Of a DNA stretch of 64,000 nt, positions 1 to 23,200 are shown in pieces. The stretch lies in NCBI GenBank assembly GCA_964017045.1, contig OZ024808.1, positions 24,246,918 to 24,310,917 of the forward strand, in the 5' to 3' direction. The notes beneath the pieces are model-generated. The model made no database searches. It was not told where the DNA came from and saw only the letters and a list, made by a program, of their open reading frames with translations. Within the stretch, counting starts at the first letter, position 1. Each line of letters starts with the position of its first letter. The stretch comes from Omphiscola glabra. Taxonomy: Eukaryota; Mollusca; Gastropoda; Lymnaeidae. A program made the translations under genes and the position numbers.

Positions 1-851
1 CACAGTTTTTGAGACTTCTTATCTAGCTGATAAGCGGATTTTAAAATGACAATTGTAACCTAAGCTTTTTATTAGCTTGCAACATCCTGCAACCACTATT
101 TTAAAATTAGATAATTGGACTACTTGAGACCACAAGTCATGTGGGCTATTCTATTGTTGTTAGGTGAATTCATTTTCGTGTCAACTGTCACGGTTTATTT
201 CGATCAAGCCTTTAGCGACCTGCTGCTGATTTTTGGCTCATTTGACAAATGAGTTTTCCGACCAATGGTCTTTGGGCGTCGTTTCATTCTTCTAGCCTCC
301 AACAAAATATAATTTTCCCTGTCAGTGTGCAATACTAAAAATTGAAAACGAAAAAGAAAAAAATTAAAGGGTATAATAAGTACAAGCATCTAAATCGGTC
401 CGACATATCAAACCTAATAATATATATATACACACACATATATAAATATGTAACTGTATAGCTAACAAAATATAATTCTAATGTACGTTCTATTTACCAC
501 AAAGGTAGATGTTTTAATTAGTATCACTCATCTTGTCTAATCTAGTCCAATGTATCTCCCCAAATTAAACGGTGGCTTTTATTAGCGTGTGTTGTCAAAC
601 CAATGCAAAAAATACATGTCATGCTCTAGCTAAACTACGGCACATAATCAAGTGACAGCTGTACTGAACGATACAATTACCACATAACATGCAGTTATCA
701 TTATATTAGATGCATAAACATGTAATGAATTATATATATATACATACAAATATAACACAAACATATCTGGTGAATTTTAAAAAGAACAACAACTTATATG
801 GACCATTGACAAGGAGACCATACTTTTTCTTGAAATGTGTGTTTCCCTCAG
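1..851. other. No gene seen; upstream intron of unit 1
   Basis: AT-rich sequence with a short TA/CA tract near 420-445. I searched for a signal-peptide exon like that at 17049 and found none, so it probably lies before position 1. Confidence 0.5.
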
Positions 852-12437
<11,586 letters not shown>

Positions 12438-12439
<2 letters not shown>

Positions 12440-12443
12440 TAAA
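12438..12443 (+). promoter_or_regulatory. Poly(A) signal overlapping the unit 1 stop codon
   Basis: AATAAA shares two bases with the TAA stop of exon I. If used, the 3' UTR would be only some 15-30 nt. Unit 2 has lost this arrangement (TAATGAGC). Confidence 0.45.
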
Positions 12444-12578
12444 GTTACTATTTTGTATTCGAAACCCTAGTTAAAATCCTTTAAATATATCCATAGATTC
12501 CATCCATTATATATATGTGTATAATTGAATAAGATTTACTTTTAGCCTTGTAGGTTCTTTTCTTTATTCTTTTTTTTT

Positions 12579-13627
12579 AACTCTACCAGTGGGAGAAGTG
12601 GGCGTTGCCTAAGAAGACGGAAAACATTTTTTTTTAAAACTCTACCAGTGGGAGAAGTGGGCGTTGCCTAAGAAGACGGAAAACATTTTTTTTTAAAACT
12701 CTACCAGTGGGAGAAGTGGGCGTTGCCTAAGAAGACGGAAAACATTTTTTTTTAAACTCTACCAGTGGGAGAAGTGGGCGTTGCCTAAGAAGACGGAAAA
12801 CATTTTTTTTTAAAACTCTACCAGTGGGAGAAGTGGGCGTTGCCTAAGAAGACGGAAAACATTTTTTTTTAAAACTCTACCAGTGGGAGAAGTGGGCGTT
12901 GCCTAAGAAGACGGAAAACATTTTTTTTTAAAACTCTACCAGTGGGAGAAGTGGGCGTTGCCTAAGAAGACAGAAAACATTTTTCTTTAAACTCTACCAG
13001 TGGGAGAAGTGGGCGTTGCCTAAGAAGACGGAAAACATTTTTTTGAAAAACTCTACCAGTGGGAGAAGTGGGCGTTGCCTAAGAAGACGGAAAACATTTT
13101 TCTTTAAACTCTACCAGTGGGAGAAGTGGGCGTTGCCTAAGAAGACGGAAAACATTTTTTTTAAAACTCTACCAGTGGGAGAAGTGGGCGTTGCCTAAGA
13201 AGACGGAAAACATTTTTTTAAACTCTACCAGTTGGAGAAGTGGGCGTTGCCTAAGAAGACGGAAAACATTTTTTTTAAACTCTACCAGTGGGAGAAGTGG
13301 ACGTTGCCTAAGAAGACGGAAAACATTTTTTTTTAAAACGCTACCAGTGGGATAAGTGGGCGTTGCCTAAGAAGACGGAAAACATTTTTTTTTAAACTCT
13401 ACCAGTGGGAGAAGTGGGCGTTTCCTAAGAAGATGGAAAACATTTTTTTTTAAACTCTACCAGTGGGAGAAGTGGGCGTTGCCTAAGAAGACGGAAAGCA
13501 TTTTTTTTAAAACTCTACCAGTGGGAGAAGTGGGCGTTGCCTAAGAAGACGGAAAACATTTTTTTTTAAAACTCTACCAGTGGGAGAAGTGGGCGTTGCC
13601 TAAGAAGACGGAAAACATTTTTTTTAA
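12579..13627. repeat. 59-bp minisatellite, about 18 copies
   Basis: Unit CTCTACCAGTGGGAGAAGTG, GGCGTTGCCTAAGAAGACGG, AAAACAT then a T/A run of variable length. Starts 140 bp after the unit 1 stop codon. The T run is the main source of length change. Confidence 0.95.
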
Positions 13628-14009
13628 AGCACAGAAAGAGCGTGGGGCAAAAAGGTTGGGAACACCGTACTAAAGACTGTTGCTTATATTCTATGGAAAT
13701 TTGAGATGGTTGTGCGATTTACAGGAATAGTTTTCGTCTGAGGAGAAGATGGGTCATGTGATCAATGTGCTGTGTGAGTCGGTAAGTTTTGGGAGAAAAG
13801 GGAAAGTGGGTACATGTTCCCAGTTTTTGCGTAGAACTAGGATGTTGATAGGGAAGGACGTAATGATCTGACACAAAAGGTGATTTATGTAAAGGTGACG
13901 TGAAACGGATCAACTCGTTGGGGATTAAAAGACTTGATGGAAATGTGGAACAGGAGATCATAAGGAGATAGTAATGGTGTGTTGGAAAGTGTCTTCTTTC
14001 GCCTTTTCG

Positions 14010-14320
14010 TCCTCGATCTTCATCGACGTCTGTGATTAGGACATAGGCCGCCTACAAGAGCCCTCCAGGCATCACGATCCTGAGCATATCTCTCCAGCCT
14101 CCCCCAAGTGTGGCCAAGTTTCTTGGTATCCGCATCCACTTCACGGTGCCAAGTGTTCCTAGGCCTGCCTCTTTTCCGTTTTCCTTGAGGGTTCCAATTC
14201 AAGGCTTGTCAGGTTATGCTGGAGGCAGGTTTCCTGAGCGTACGGCCAATCCATCTCCATCTTCTCTGGAGGATCTCTTGTTCTACCGGTTCTTGCTTTG
14301 TCCGCTGTGTAAATACTCTG
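14010..14320 (-). mobile_element. LINE C-terminal fragment, family B (minus strand)
   Basis: Minus strand reads LQRRWRWIGRTLRKP (14275-14215), then after a one-base shift NWNPQGKRKRGRPRNTWHRE and AWRALVGGLCPNHRRR. This wording is very common in LINE 3' ends of invertebrates. Confidence 0.8.
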
Positions 14321-15171
14321 AAATAATGAATCACCAACACAATTACATACGAGACTACATATACATTAATCCGGGCATTTAGTACAACAGTATGTTGTGA
14401 CACAGCAGGGACGGAGGAAGACGAGCAATGATCGTAGTTTACGAGGGCTTTACTGGAGGGTTGAGATCGGTGGAGATCTGTGGAGATCGGCGGAGATCGA
14501 ATAGAGTTGTTTCGTTTTTCATTTACGGTGGAGGTTGAGAATAACCTTGGGATTATAGGAGAGAGCTGGTTTGGGGTGTTGTGGATGTAGGGATGAGCAT
14601 TAGTCAGTGACTTCGAAGCGTTAGTGAATAAAAGACAATTAAGGGTAAATAAGGAATGCTTTAGCGTATTTGGTGTAGTATAATAAAAATAATAATAAAT
14701 AAATAAGGAGGACTGAAGCAAGAATTCTTTTTAATCGGTAGCTTGTAACCAACACCCCTGCCACATCGGTTGCATCTCAAACTCTCACATGAGACGAAAC
14801 GTGTGTGCCTTCAATTCAAAAACTTTAAAGATGAATTTAGACTTCCCCATAAACTATTAAGCCCCCCCCCCTCCCCGGTCAGCTACCAATCGTCCCTGTT
14901 TCCCTTTGTATTGTCTAAATGTACTCAATTTAATTGAAATACTATGCACAAAAGTATACAGATTCTGTTAAATCAATCAATAATAACAAAATATATTTAA
15001 AACTACCATGCAGTAAAGCACGGGTATATTTGCTAGTTAAAAGATGCTAGTTTTTCATCGATTGAAATTTCAATATTAAAACTTAGCTACCTGTTATAAA
15101 AGCACATATAAAAATTATTGTCTTCTGGCGCACATTTCACAAAATTAAAATGCTGCATTTTCAAATGATGT

Positions 15172-15173
<2 letters not shown>

Positions 15174-15226
<53 letters not shown>
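15174..15226. repeat. Poly(A) tract of about 50 bases
   Basis: A nearly pure A run between unit 1 and unit 2. It may be a retroelement tail, but no element is recognised upstream. Confidence 0.85.
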
Positions 15227-15227
<1 letters not shown>

Positions 15228-15384
15228 ACAAATTATTGAGAATGACTGTGTACGCCATTACGTTTCTCCGAATGGATTTTGCCCGTTTAGACATGCAGGA
15301 TTCTGTTGAGCACCTTAGGTCTGCAAGGTCCCCCTCTGAACTGTTTAAAAATTTGACAAATAATATCGTTTAGTTACTGTGGTG

Positions 15385-15725
15385 ATAATAGCTTCTATTT
15401 ATTGTGGTTAAATGAGCTTCTATGTACTGTGGTGTTGTCAGCGTCTATCACTGTAGTAACATCAGCTTCTATTTACTGTGGTAATACCAGCTTCTTTGCA
15501 CTGAGGTAATATCAACTTCTATGTACTTTGGTGATATCAGCTTCTATATATTGTGGTTATATGAGCTTCTATGTACTGTGGTTTTGTCAGCATCTATCCA
15601 CTGTGGTAACACCAGCTTCTATGTACTTTGGTAATACCAGCTTCTGTGTACTGTGGTAATATCAGTTTCTATGTACTCTGGTAACATCAATTTCTATGTA
15701 CGCAGATTTTATCAGCTTCCGTGTC
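15385..15725. repeat. Degenerate minisatellite, about 27 bp unit
   Basis: Units of AGCTTCTATGTACTGTGGTA plus AATATC, with many changes, about 13 copies. Confidence 0.85.
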
Positions 15726-15871
15726 CTGTATATTGCACACTATTTAACTAGGCCAAAAAAACGTTTTTTTTGCGCCTTTCTGTCAATGATTATACTATTT
15801 AAAAAAAAGATATAATAATGACTTAGAGGATTGTGATTTTATTTACTGGGCAGATGTAATGCAAATCTTCT

Positions 15872-16065
15872 TTGGCGTATCACTTCCAATGGAGTATGTT
15901 AAGCCATCCACAATACTTTTCCACCTGTTCCTGTCCTAGGCTATCTTTGCTAGTTCAACCAAACACACCTTTCTGCATTCTCTGCACCTCTGCCTCTAAT
16001 CCCCTCTTCCATGTGGCCCTTGGTCTTCCTCTTTCCTGGTACCCCTGTGATGTACATTGCAGAAT
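15872..16065 (-). mobile_element. Possible LINE 3' fragment
   Basis: Minus strand reads KRKTKGHMEEGIRGRGAENA, then PRTGTGGKVLWMA, wording I associate with LINE C-terminal regions in marine invertebrates. Short and without other support. Confidence 0.4.
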
Positions 16066-16471
16066 ACCGAACGTCAGAAAAGGCCAGGTACGGTATGTGG
16101 AGCATCAATTAATAACGGATAAAGCTGATGACGATGCAACGAATTGAATAGGGATCTAAGTCTGAAGCAGAAAATTATTGACAACTACATGAAATGGTTT
16201 TGTGATAATTTTTAAAAAAAACTTTAAAAGAAAAAAAAAAAAAGAAATCCCACGATATTCAATACCACAGTGAGCAGTTATTGTATTAGCAATACCGGCG
16301 TGTCGTCACGGGCTTTGAAAATGATCAGATTGAAATACCTTATAAAAATATTTTTAAAAAGCATTGGTTTTGGTGGAAACGCGTAGCTAAAATGAATTAA
16401 TTTCATTTGTCGTGATAATTCAAATCCGTTGTATCTTGTTTATTCCTCTAAGACCTCACGTTATTCTAGAG

Positions 16472-16654
16472 CAGTGATTCTCAACCTTCCTAATGCCGCG
16501 ACCCCTTAATAGAGTCCCTCATGCTGTGGCGACCCCCAACCACAAAATTATTGTCGTTGCTACTTCATAACTGTTAATATATGTGTTTTTCGACCCCTGG
16601 GAAAGGGTAATTCGACCCCCAGAGGGATCGCGACCCACACGTTGCGGTCCGTTG
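16472..16654 (+). mobile_element. SPIN-like hAT transposon (non-autonomous)
   Basis: Begins CAGTGATTCTCAACCTTCC and follows, as I remember it, the SPIN (Space Invaders) consensus closely through TAATGCCGCGACCCC, GACCCCCAACCACAAAATT and TTGCTACTTCATAACTG, then after an internal deletion the 3' part CGACCCCCAGAGGGATCGCG. It is flanked on both sides by TATTCTAGAG, containing the 8-bp duplication expected of hAT elements. SPIN is known for horizontal transfer among tetrapods, a triatomine bug and the pond snail Lymnaea. Confidence 0.85.
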
Positions 16655-17048
16655 TATTCTAGAGAATACACAATTGTATTTATTATATTAGCTTGATGTA
16701 ACTGCGCTTAAAGATGAAATGATTGCAATAATAATTTATTTGACTTTCAAAGATTAGTTTTAAATCAAATACTTTCTTGCATTTGCTCGTGATAATCAAA
16801 GTCAATTGATTTTTTTTTTCATCTCGAAATATGCTAAGATGTTGATACTAAATAAAAGCATTGACTGTATTAGACTTATGACACGGAACACCAAAGTGAT
16901 CATATTGTAAGACTATTCAAAGTAATAATCCTCAAAAGATTACCAGCTGTTGTCCAACTCGTGATTGCTCCTCTATTTTTTTTTTTACATTGCTTTTTAC
17001 AGACTAAAGATAGCATCTGTAGAAAAACTGCATAGTTCTTATCTCAAA

Positions 17049-17094
17049 ATGAACGCTTTGGACCTTGCTGTTTATACATTTTCATTGTGTATAG
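17049..17094 (+). CDS. Unit 2 signal-peptide exon
   Basis: ATG in a good context (A at -3) followed by a hydrophobic stretch, MNALDLAVYTFSLCI, and a donor GTAGGT. One base (g) is left over, exactly what exon A at 18063 needs. It lies 0.97 kb upstream of A; the matching exon of unit 1 would fall before the window. Confidence 0.7.
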
Positions 17095-17199
17095 GTAGGT
17101 AGAAGAAAGAAATGACTTTTTATTTAGGCAAGTTTCAGATTTTGATTTGTTTGGACGCATTTGTCGGTTTCAGATTAGCGGTAGGATTATTATAGATGT

Positions 17200-17240
<41 letters not shown>

Positions 17241-20200
17241 ATTATGATTATATGATATATCATGGCACTTTACAATTTAAGTTTTCTTTATATTACTTTT
17301 TTCAAAATTTACAAAAAAATTTTTTTTTTAAATAATATTTTTCCTCAACGCTATTTGGTTCGTTCCTCTCACTTATAAGAACTAGTTTGTGACTCTCCTA
17401 TCATCATATTAATTAATTTTTTTAGTTAATGAACTTACAATGCATATTTGACATGTTTTTTTTTTAAAATGCACCCATACCTCGCTTTACGGCCTAGATA
17501 CGTTCCGGAAAAGTTGGCCGTAAAGTGAAAAGCCGTATAATGAATCAATAATTTTGATATAAACCCATACAAATTTAATTTGATATGTACCAATTTTTGT
17601 ATAAAATAATATATTCGTTAGTTCATAAATCATTTTATTCTTTTCATTTCCTATAAAAGTAAAAGTACAAAACATTGTAACAGTAAACAGAAAAAAAACA
17701 AAAAACATATAAATTAAAAAACAAAATAAATCATTTGCACATTTTTATACATAAAATAAAATTCACCAATTAATCCAAACAAACAAAACAGAAACAAACA
17801 CGTCAACTTACTGAGTCACAGGATATGAATAAGGTGGGATAGCACAGAAATAAGGCAGACTACTAAAGCAGAGCAGCCTAAGGGGAGAAGCTGAAACTAA
17901 AGAGAGGGTATCTACTGGCCGTATAATGAAACATCGTGGGCCGTAAACCGAAAAAGTGCCATAATTTAAAGTTGGCCGTAAAGCGAAAATGCCGTATAAA
18001 GAGCGGCCATATAGCGAGGTATAGGTGTACACCAAAGTGTCGATTTAATTTTTTTCCACCAGGGCTAGGGCTGACCCAAATTCACATCGGCCCCATAAAT
18101 GAACTCGAGACCTTGACCTGCCCCGTTTGTGATGGCAAGGCTCACGCTTTTCCGGCATGCTTGAATGCGGCGTCACATGCCTGCCACCCGGACGAGGTAA
18201 CGATCCCAGAGTGTGTAGCTATGTCACGTTTACTAGCTCTACCTTTGATGCCACATGATATCAATGGTTCTGTCACCAAATGTGTTTATGCCAGAAGTTC
18301 TCTTACTTGCTTTTTTTTTAATACATGGTTGAAATTAAGGACGCATTGGGTGGTTCAAATTAAGGACACATTACGTGGTTCTAATTAAGGACATTACAAG
18401 GTTTAAATTAAGGACATACATGATTTAAATTAAGGACACATTACGTGGATCTAATTAAGGACACATTACGTGGATCAAATTAAGGACACATTACATCGAT
18501 CAAATTAAGGACACATTACATGGATCAAATTAAGGACACATTACGTGGTTCAAATTAAGGACATTACAAGGTTTAAATTAAGGACATACATGATTTAAAT
18601 TGAGGACACATTACGTGGTTCAAATTAAGGACACATTACGTGGTTCAAATTAAGGACATTACAATGTTTAAATTAAGGATATGCATGATTTAAATTAGGG
18701 ACACATTACGTGGTTCAAATTAAGGACACATTACGTGGATCAAATTAAGGACACATTAAGTGGATCAAATTAAAGACACATTATGTGGATTAAATTAAGG
18801 ACACATTACGTGGTTCAAATTAGGACACATTACGTGGATCAAATTGAGGACACAATACGTTGATCAAATTGAGGACACTTTACGTGGTTCAAATTAAGGA
18901 CATTATACGGTTTAAATTAAGGACATACATGGTTTAAATTAAGGACACATTACGTGGTTCAAATTAAGGACATTACAAGGTTTAAATTAAGGACACATTA
19001 CGTGGATCAAATTGAGGACACAATACGTGGATCAAATTGAGGTCACTTTACGTGGTTCAAATTAAGGACATTATACGGTTTAAATTAAGGACATACATGG
19101 TTTAAATTAAGGACACATTACGTGGTTCAAATTAAGGACATTACAAGGTTTAAATTAAGGACACCTTACGTGGAACAAAATGAGGACATATAACATGGTT
19201 CAAATTAGGGACACATTAAAATGTTCAAATTGGGATCACATTAAAATGTTCAAATTAGGGACACATTAAAATGTTCAAATTGGGATCACATTAAAATGTT
19301 CAAATTAGGGACACATTAAAATGTTCAAATTAGGGACACATTAAAATGTTCAAATTGGGGACACATTAAAATGTTCAAATTAGGGACACATTAAAATGTT
19401 CAAATTAGGGACACATTAAAATGTTCAAATTAGGGACACATTAAAATGTTCAAATTGGGGACACATTAAAATGTTCAAATTGGGGACACATTAAAATGTT
19501 CAAATTGGGATCACATTAAAATGTTCAAATTGGGATCACATTAAAATGTTCAAATTGGGATCACATTAAAATGTTCAAATTGGGATCACATTAAAATGTT
19601 CAAATTAGGGACACATTAAAATGTTCAAATTGGGGACACATTAAAATGTTCAAATTGGGGACACATTAAAATGTTCAAATTGGGATCACATTAAAATGTT
19701 CAAATTGGGGACACATTAAAATGTTCAAATTGGGATCACATTAAAATGTTCAAATTGGGATCACATTAAAATGTTCAAATTGGGGACACATTAAAATGTT
19801 CAAATTGGGGACACATTAAAATGTTCAAATTGGGATCACATTAAAATGTTCAAATTGGGATCACATTAAAATGTTCAAATTAGGGACACATTAAAATGTT
19901 CAAATTGGGGACACATTAAAATGTTCAAATTAGGGACACATTAAAATGTTCAAATTAGGGACACATTAAAATGTTCAAATTAGGGACACATTAAAATGTT
20001 CAAATTAGGGACACATTAAAATGTTCAAATTAGGGACACATTAAAATGTTCAAATTGGGGACACATTAAAATGTTCAAATTGGGGACACATTAAAATGTT
20101 CAAATTGGGATCACATTAAAATGTTCAAATTGGGATCACATTAAAATGTTCAAATTAGGGACACATTAAAATGTTCAAATTGGGGACACATTAAAATGTT

Positions 20201-23200
20201 CAAATTAGGGACACATTAAAATGTTCAAATTAGGGACACATTAAAATGTTCAAATTAGGGACACATTAAAATGTTCAAATTAGGGACACATTAAAATGTT
20301 CAAATTGGGGACACATTAAAATGTTCAAATTGGGGACACATTAAAATGTTCAAATTGGGGACACATTAAAATGTTCAAATTGGGGACACATTAAAATGTT
20401 CAAATTGGGGACACATTAAAATGTTCAAATTGGGGACACATTAAAATGTTCAAATTGGGGACACATTAAAATGTTCAAATTGGGGACACATTAAAATGTT
20501 CAAATTGGGGACACATTAAAATGTTCAAATTGGGGACACATTAAAATGTTCAAATTGGGGACACATTACAGTAGATAAAGTTAAACAAATTCTCAACTGA
20601 TTGGTTAGAAATCAATAAAATTTAAATATCAACCTATTCAATTGGTGTTTGGTTCCCGTATTAAGGTTATCATGCTTATAACAGGCGAAGGTCGACCCAT
20701 TTAAAACAGCAGTATTTTTCTAAATCATTGTTGTAGACCAGTCAGGCAGGTAATGGACACCGGTAATGTACACCAGTAATGTACACCATTAATGTATACT
20801 AGTAATTTACACCAGTAATGTACAAACCAGTTATGTACACACCAGTAATGTACACACCAGTAATGTACAAACCAGTAATGTACACACCAGTAATGTACAC
20901 ACCAGTAATGTACACACCAGTGATGTACACACCAGTAATGTAAACCAGTAATTTACGCACAATAATGTACACCAGTAATGTACACCAGTAATGTACACCA
21001 GTAATGTACACCAGTAATGTACACCAGTAATGTACACCAGTAATGTACACCAGTAATGTACACCAGTAATGTATACCAGTAATGTACACCAGTAATGTAC
21101 ACCAATCCTTTTTTTAAAACTTTCATGTCAACGACTAGCTCAAAAATGCTGAATTCCCTTTTCTTCTAAGGTATGTTCCATCAAGTACACAGACGATCAG
21201 CCCGTATACAAGTGTGAAAAGTCTGTCGTAAGTAAACACTGTCGACATGGAGCCGTCGGTTTGTTTGCTCGTTTGTTTGTTTTAAGTTTTGGTTTCGTCC
21301 CAAGTTGTACACTACTCGATGTTTCTTATCGCTGATTTTTTCCTTTCTTTTTTTATAAGAAAAAAATATACTATTGATACTAGTATCTTTTGTTATATCA
21401 TGTAAATAACTAACAAACAATTTCTATCGAAGAGATCAACATTATAAGCGAAAGTAAGAAAATTTATGCTGGCTGAGTCAAAAGTAACCCTTGGTAATGA
21501 GAAGTGAATTAAAGTTCAAATCCAGGTTTTTCAACAACGTTTTAAGATTATACTTATTACAAAAGTGCCTTAATTTTTTTTTCCACCATTACCACATCAA
21601 TACAGATTAATACAAAATGTATTCATTTAGTTTTTATTTTTTTTTAAATTTTGTGCCATTAATTTTTTTGTCCAGGAATGTCAAAGAACCGCGGCTCACG
21701 CCACGCTGCTATGTCCTTTGGTGGGAGCTGAAGTCCACCTAGGCCAATGCCAAGCCTGCTGTGGGACGACTTCTTGTGTCCAGGACATGACTCGGCAGAT
21801 ACAGCATCAGTTCAGTATGTCAAAATCGCTAAATGTCATTTGTTTCTTTGTCATTTCACAGCCTTTAGTTGTCACCCACCCCAACAACACGCAACGTAAG
21901 ATTTTATTAGGCTGTCTAGCTTTGGGTTTGATTTTGAGTGGGTTTTTTAGACAAATAAAAGCATGTAAATATAATGCATTCTCCAGTAAATAATGCAAAA
22001 AAAAAAAAAGAGACACCACACTTCATTTCAAATCAATTGAAACCACATTGAGCAATGAGTAAGATAATATTTCTGGGAAGAGTATAGCAAGACTTATTAG
22101 CATCTGTAATTGGGTAGCTCAATGGAAAGATTCTTTATTCACGGTTTCGGCCGTTTGCAAAGTTCACATTAAGTCGTGGTTAGCTGTACCTACATAGCAA
22201 CATTTATCTCGGGCAGCAAATAGAGAAAAGAAAATAGGTTTATAATTTGAGTCGTTTTTATTCAAGTGATACAATTTTGAATTTTTAAAGATTAGATCGT
22301 GATGGGTTATTTTTTGTTTTTTTTTGGTTTAAATTATGCACTTAACTCGGGATGGAAAGAAACGATTGTCCTTATGTCTCTAAAGACGTCTCTCAAGACG
22401 TCAGTTGGTATGGGTTTTTTTTTAATTTTAAGTTTGTGATGAAACTATATCAATTCCAATGGTTTTTTAAAACACGAAACGGTTGCATAAAATGATAGGT
22501 AGCAAAGAGTATCGAGTAGTCTACATTCATATTGATTCATGACGCCACTGATCCATTCCCGAACTGGTTTGCTACACAAATGATTCACTACCCAACTGAT
22601 TCACTACCAAACTGATTTACTACACAAATGATTCACTACCCAAAAGATTCACTACACAAATGATTCACTACCCAAAAGATTCACTACCAAAATGATTCAC
22701 TACCCAGATGATTCACTTCCCAAATGATTCACTACCTAATAGATTCACTTCCCAAAAGATTCACTACGCAACTGATTCACTATGCAACTGATTCCTTACC
22801 CAAATGACTCATTACTCAAATGATTCACCATCCAAATGATTCACTATCAATATTTTATATAACTTCCGGTTAGCAACAAGATGGCTGACACGCAAAATTT
22901 ATGAATACCGAAATTGTTCAAAAAATCATGTCATTTAAGCGGTAAATAACAAGAAGTGCACAAAGCTGCATGTGTTGGGGCATGCAGCCAAGTGTTAGTA
23001 TTTAGTATTTATACAAGCAATATAAAATATTGATATCCTCAACATTCCACCCTATCATGACTCGCCCACATTATACCCATGGAGTACCCCTAGGCCTACT
23101 ACTCCTACCCATGATCTACCTGGTAATAAATAGGCTCCTACCTCCCCCAACGCAAACCTGGTCACCATCAGCACCAGTGAAAGACAAAACCACACTTCCG

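Noticed and set aside
18322..20571. CRISPR-like array
   Set aside because: Units are contiguous tandem repeats with no spacers.
21460..21530. tRNA-like A box (TGGCTGAGT) and B box (GTTCAAATCC)
   Set aside because: No cloverleaf can be drawn and no repeat family copy is seen; a chance match or a very old SINE.
21860..21895. Possible micro-exon (cattttcacag / PLVVTHPNNTQ / gtaaga) between unit 2 exons C and D
   Set aside because: Its 34 nt would break the frame that joins C directly to D; unit 1 shows no counterpart.
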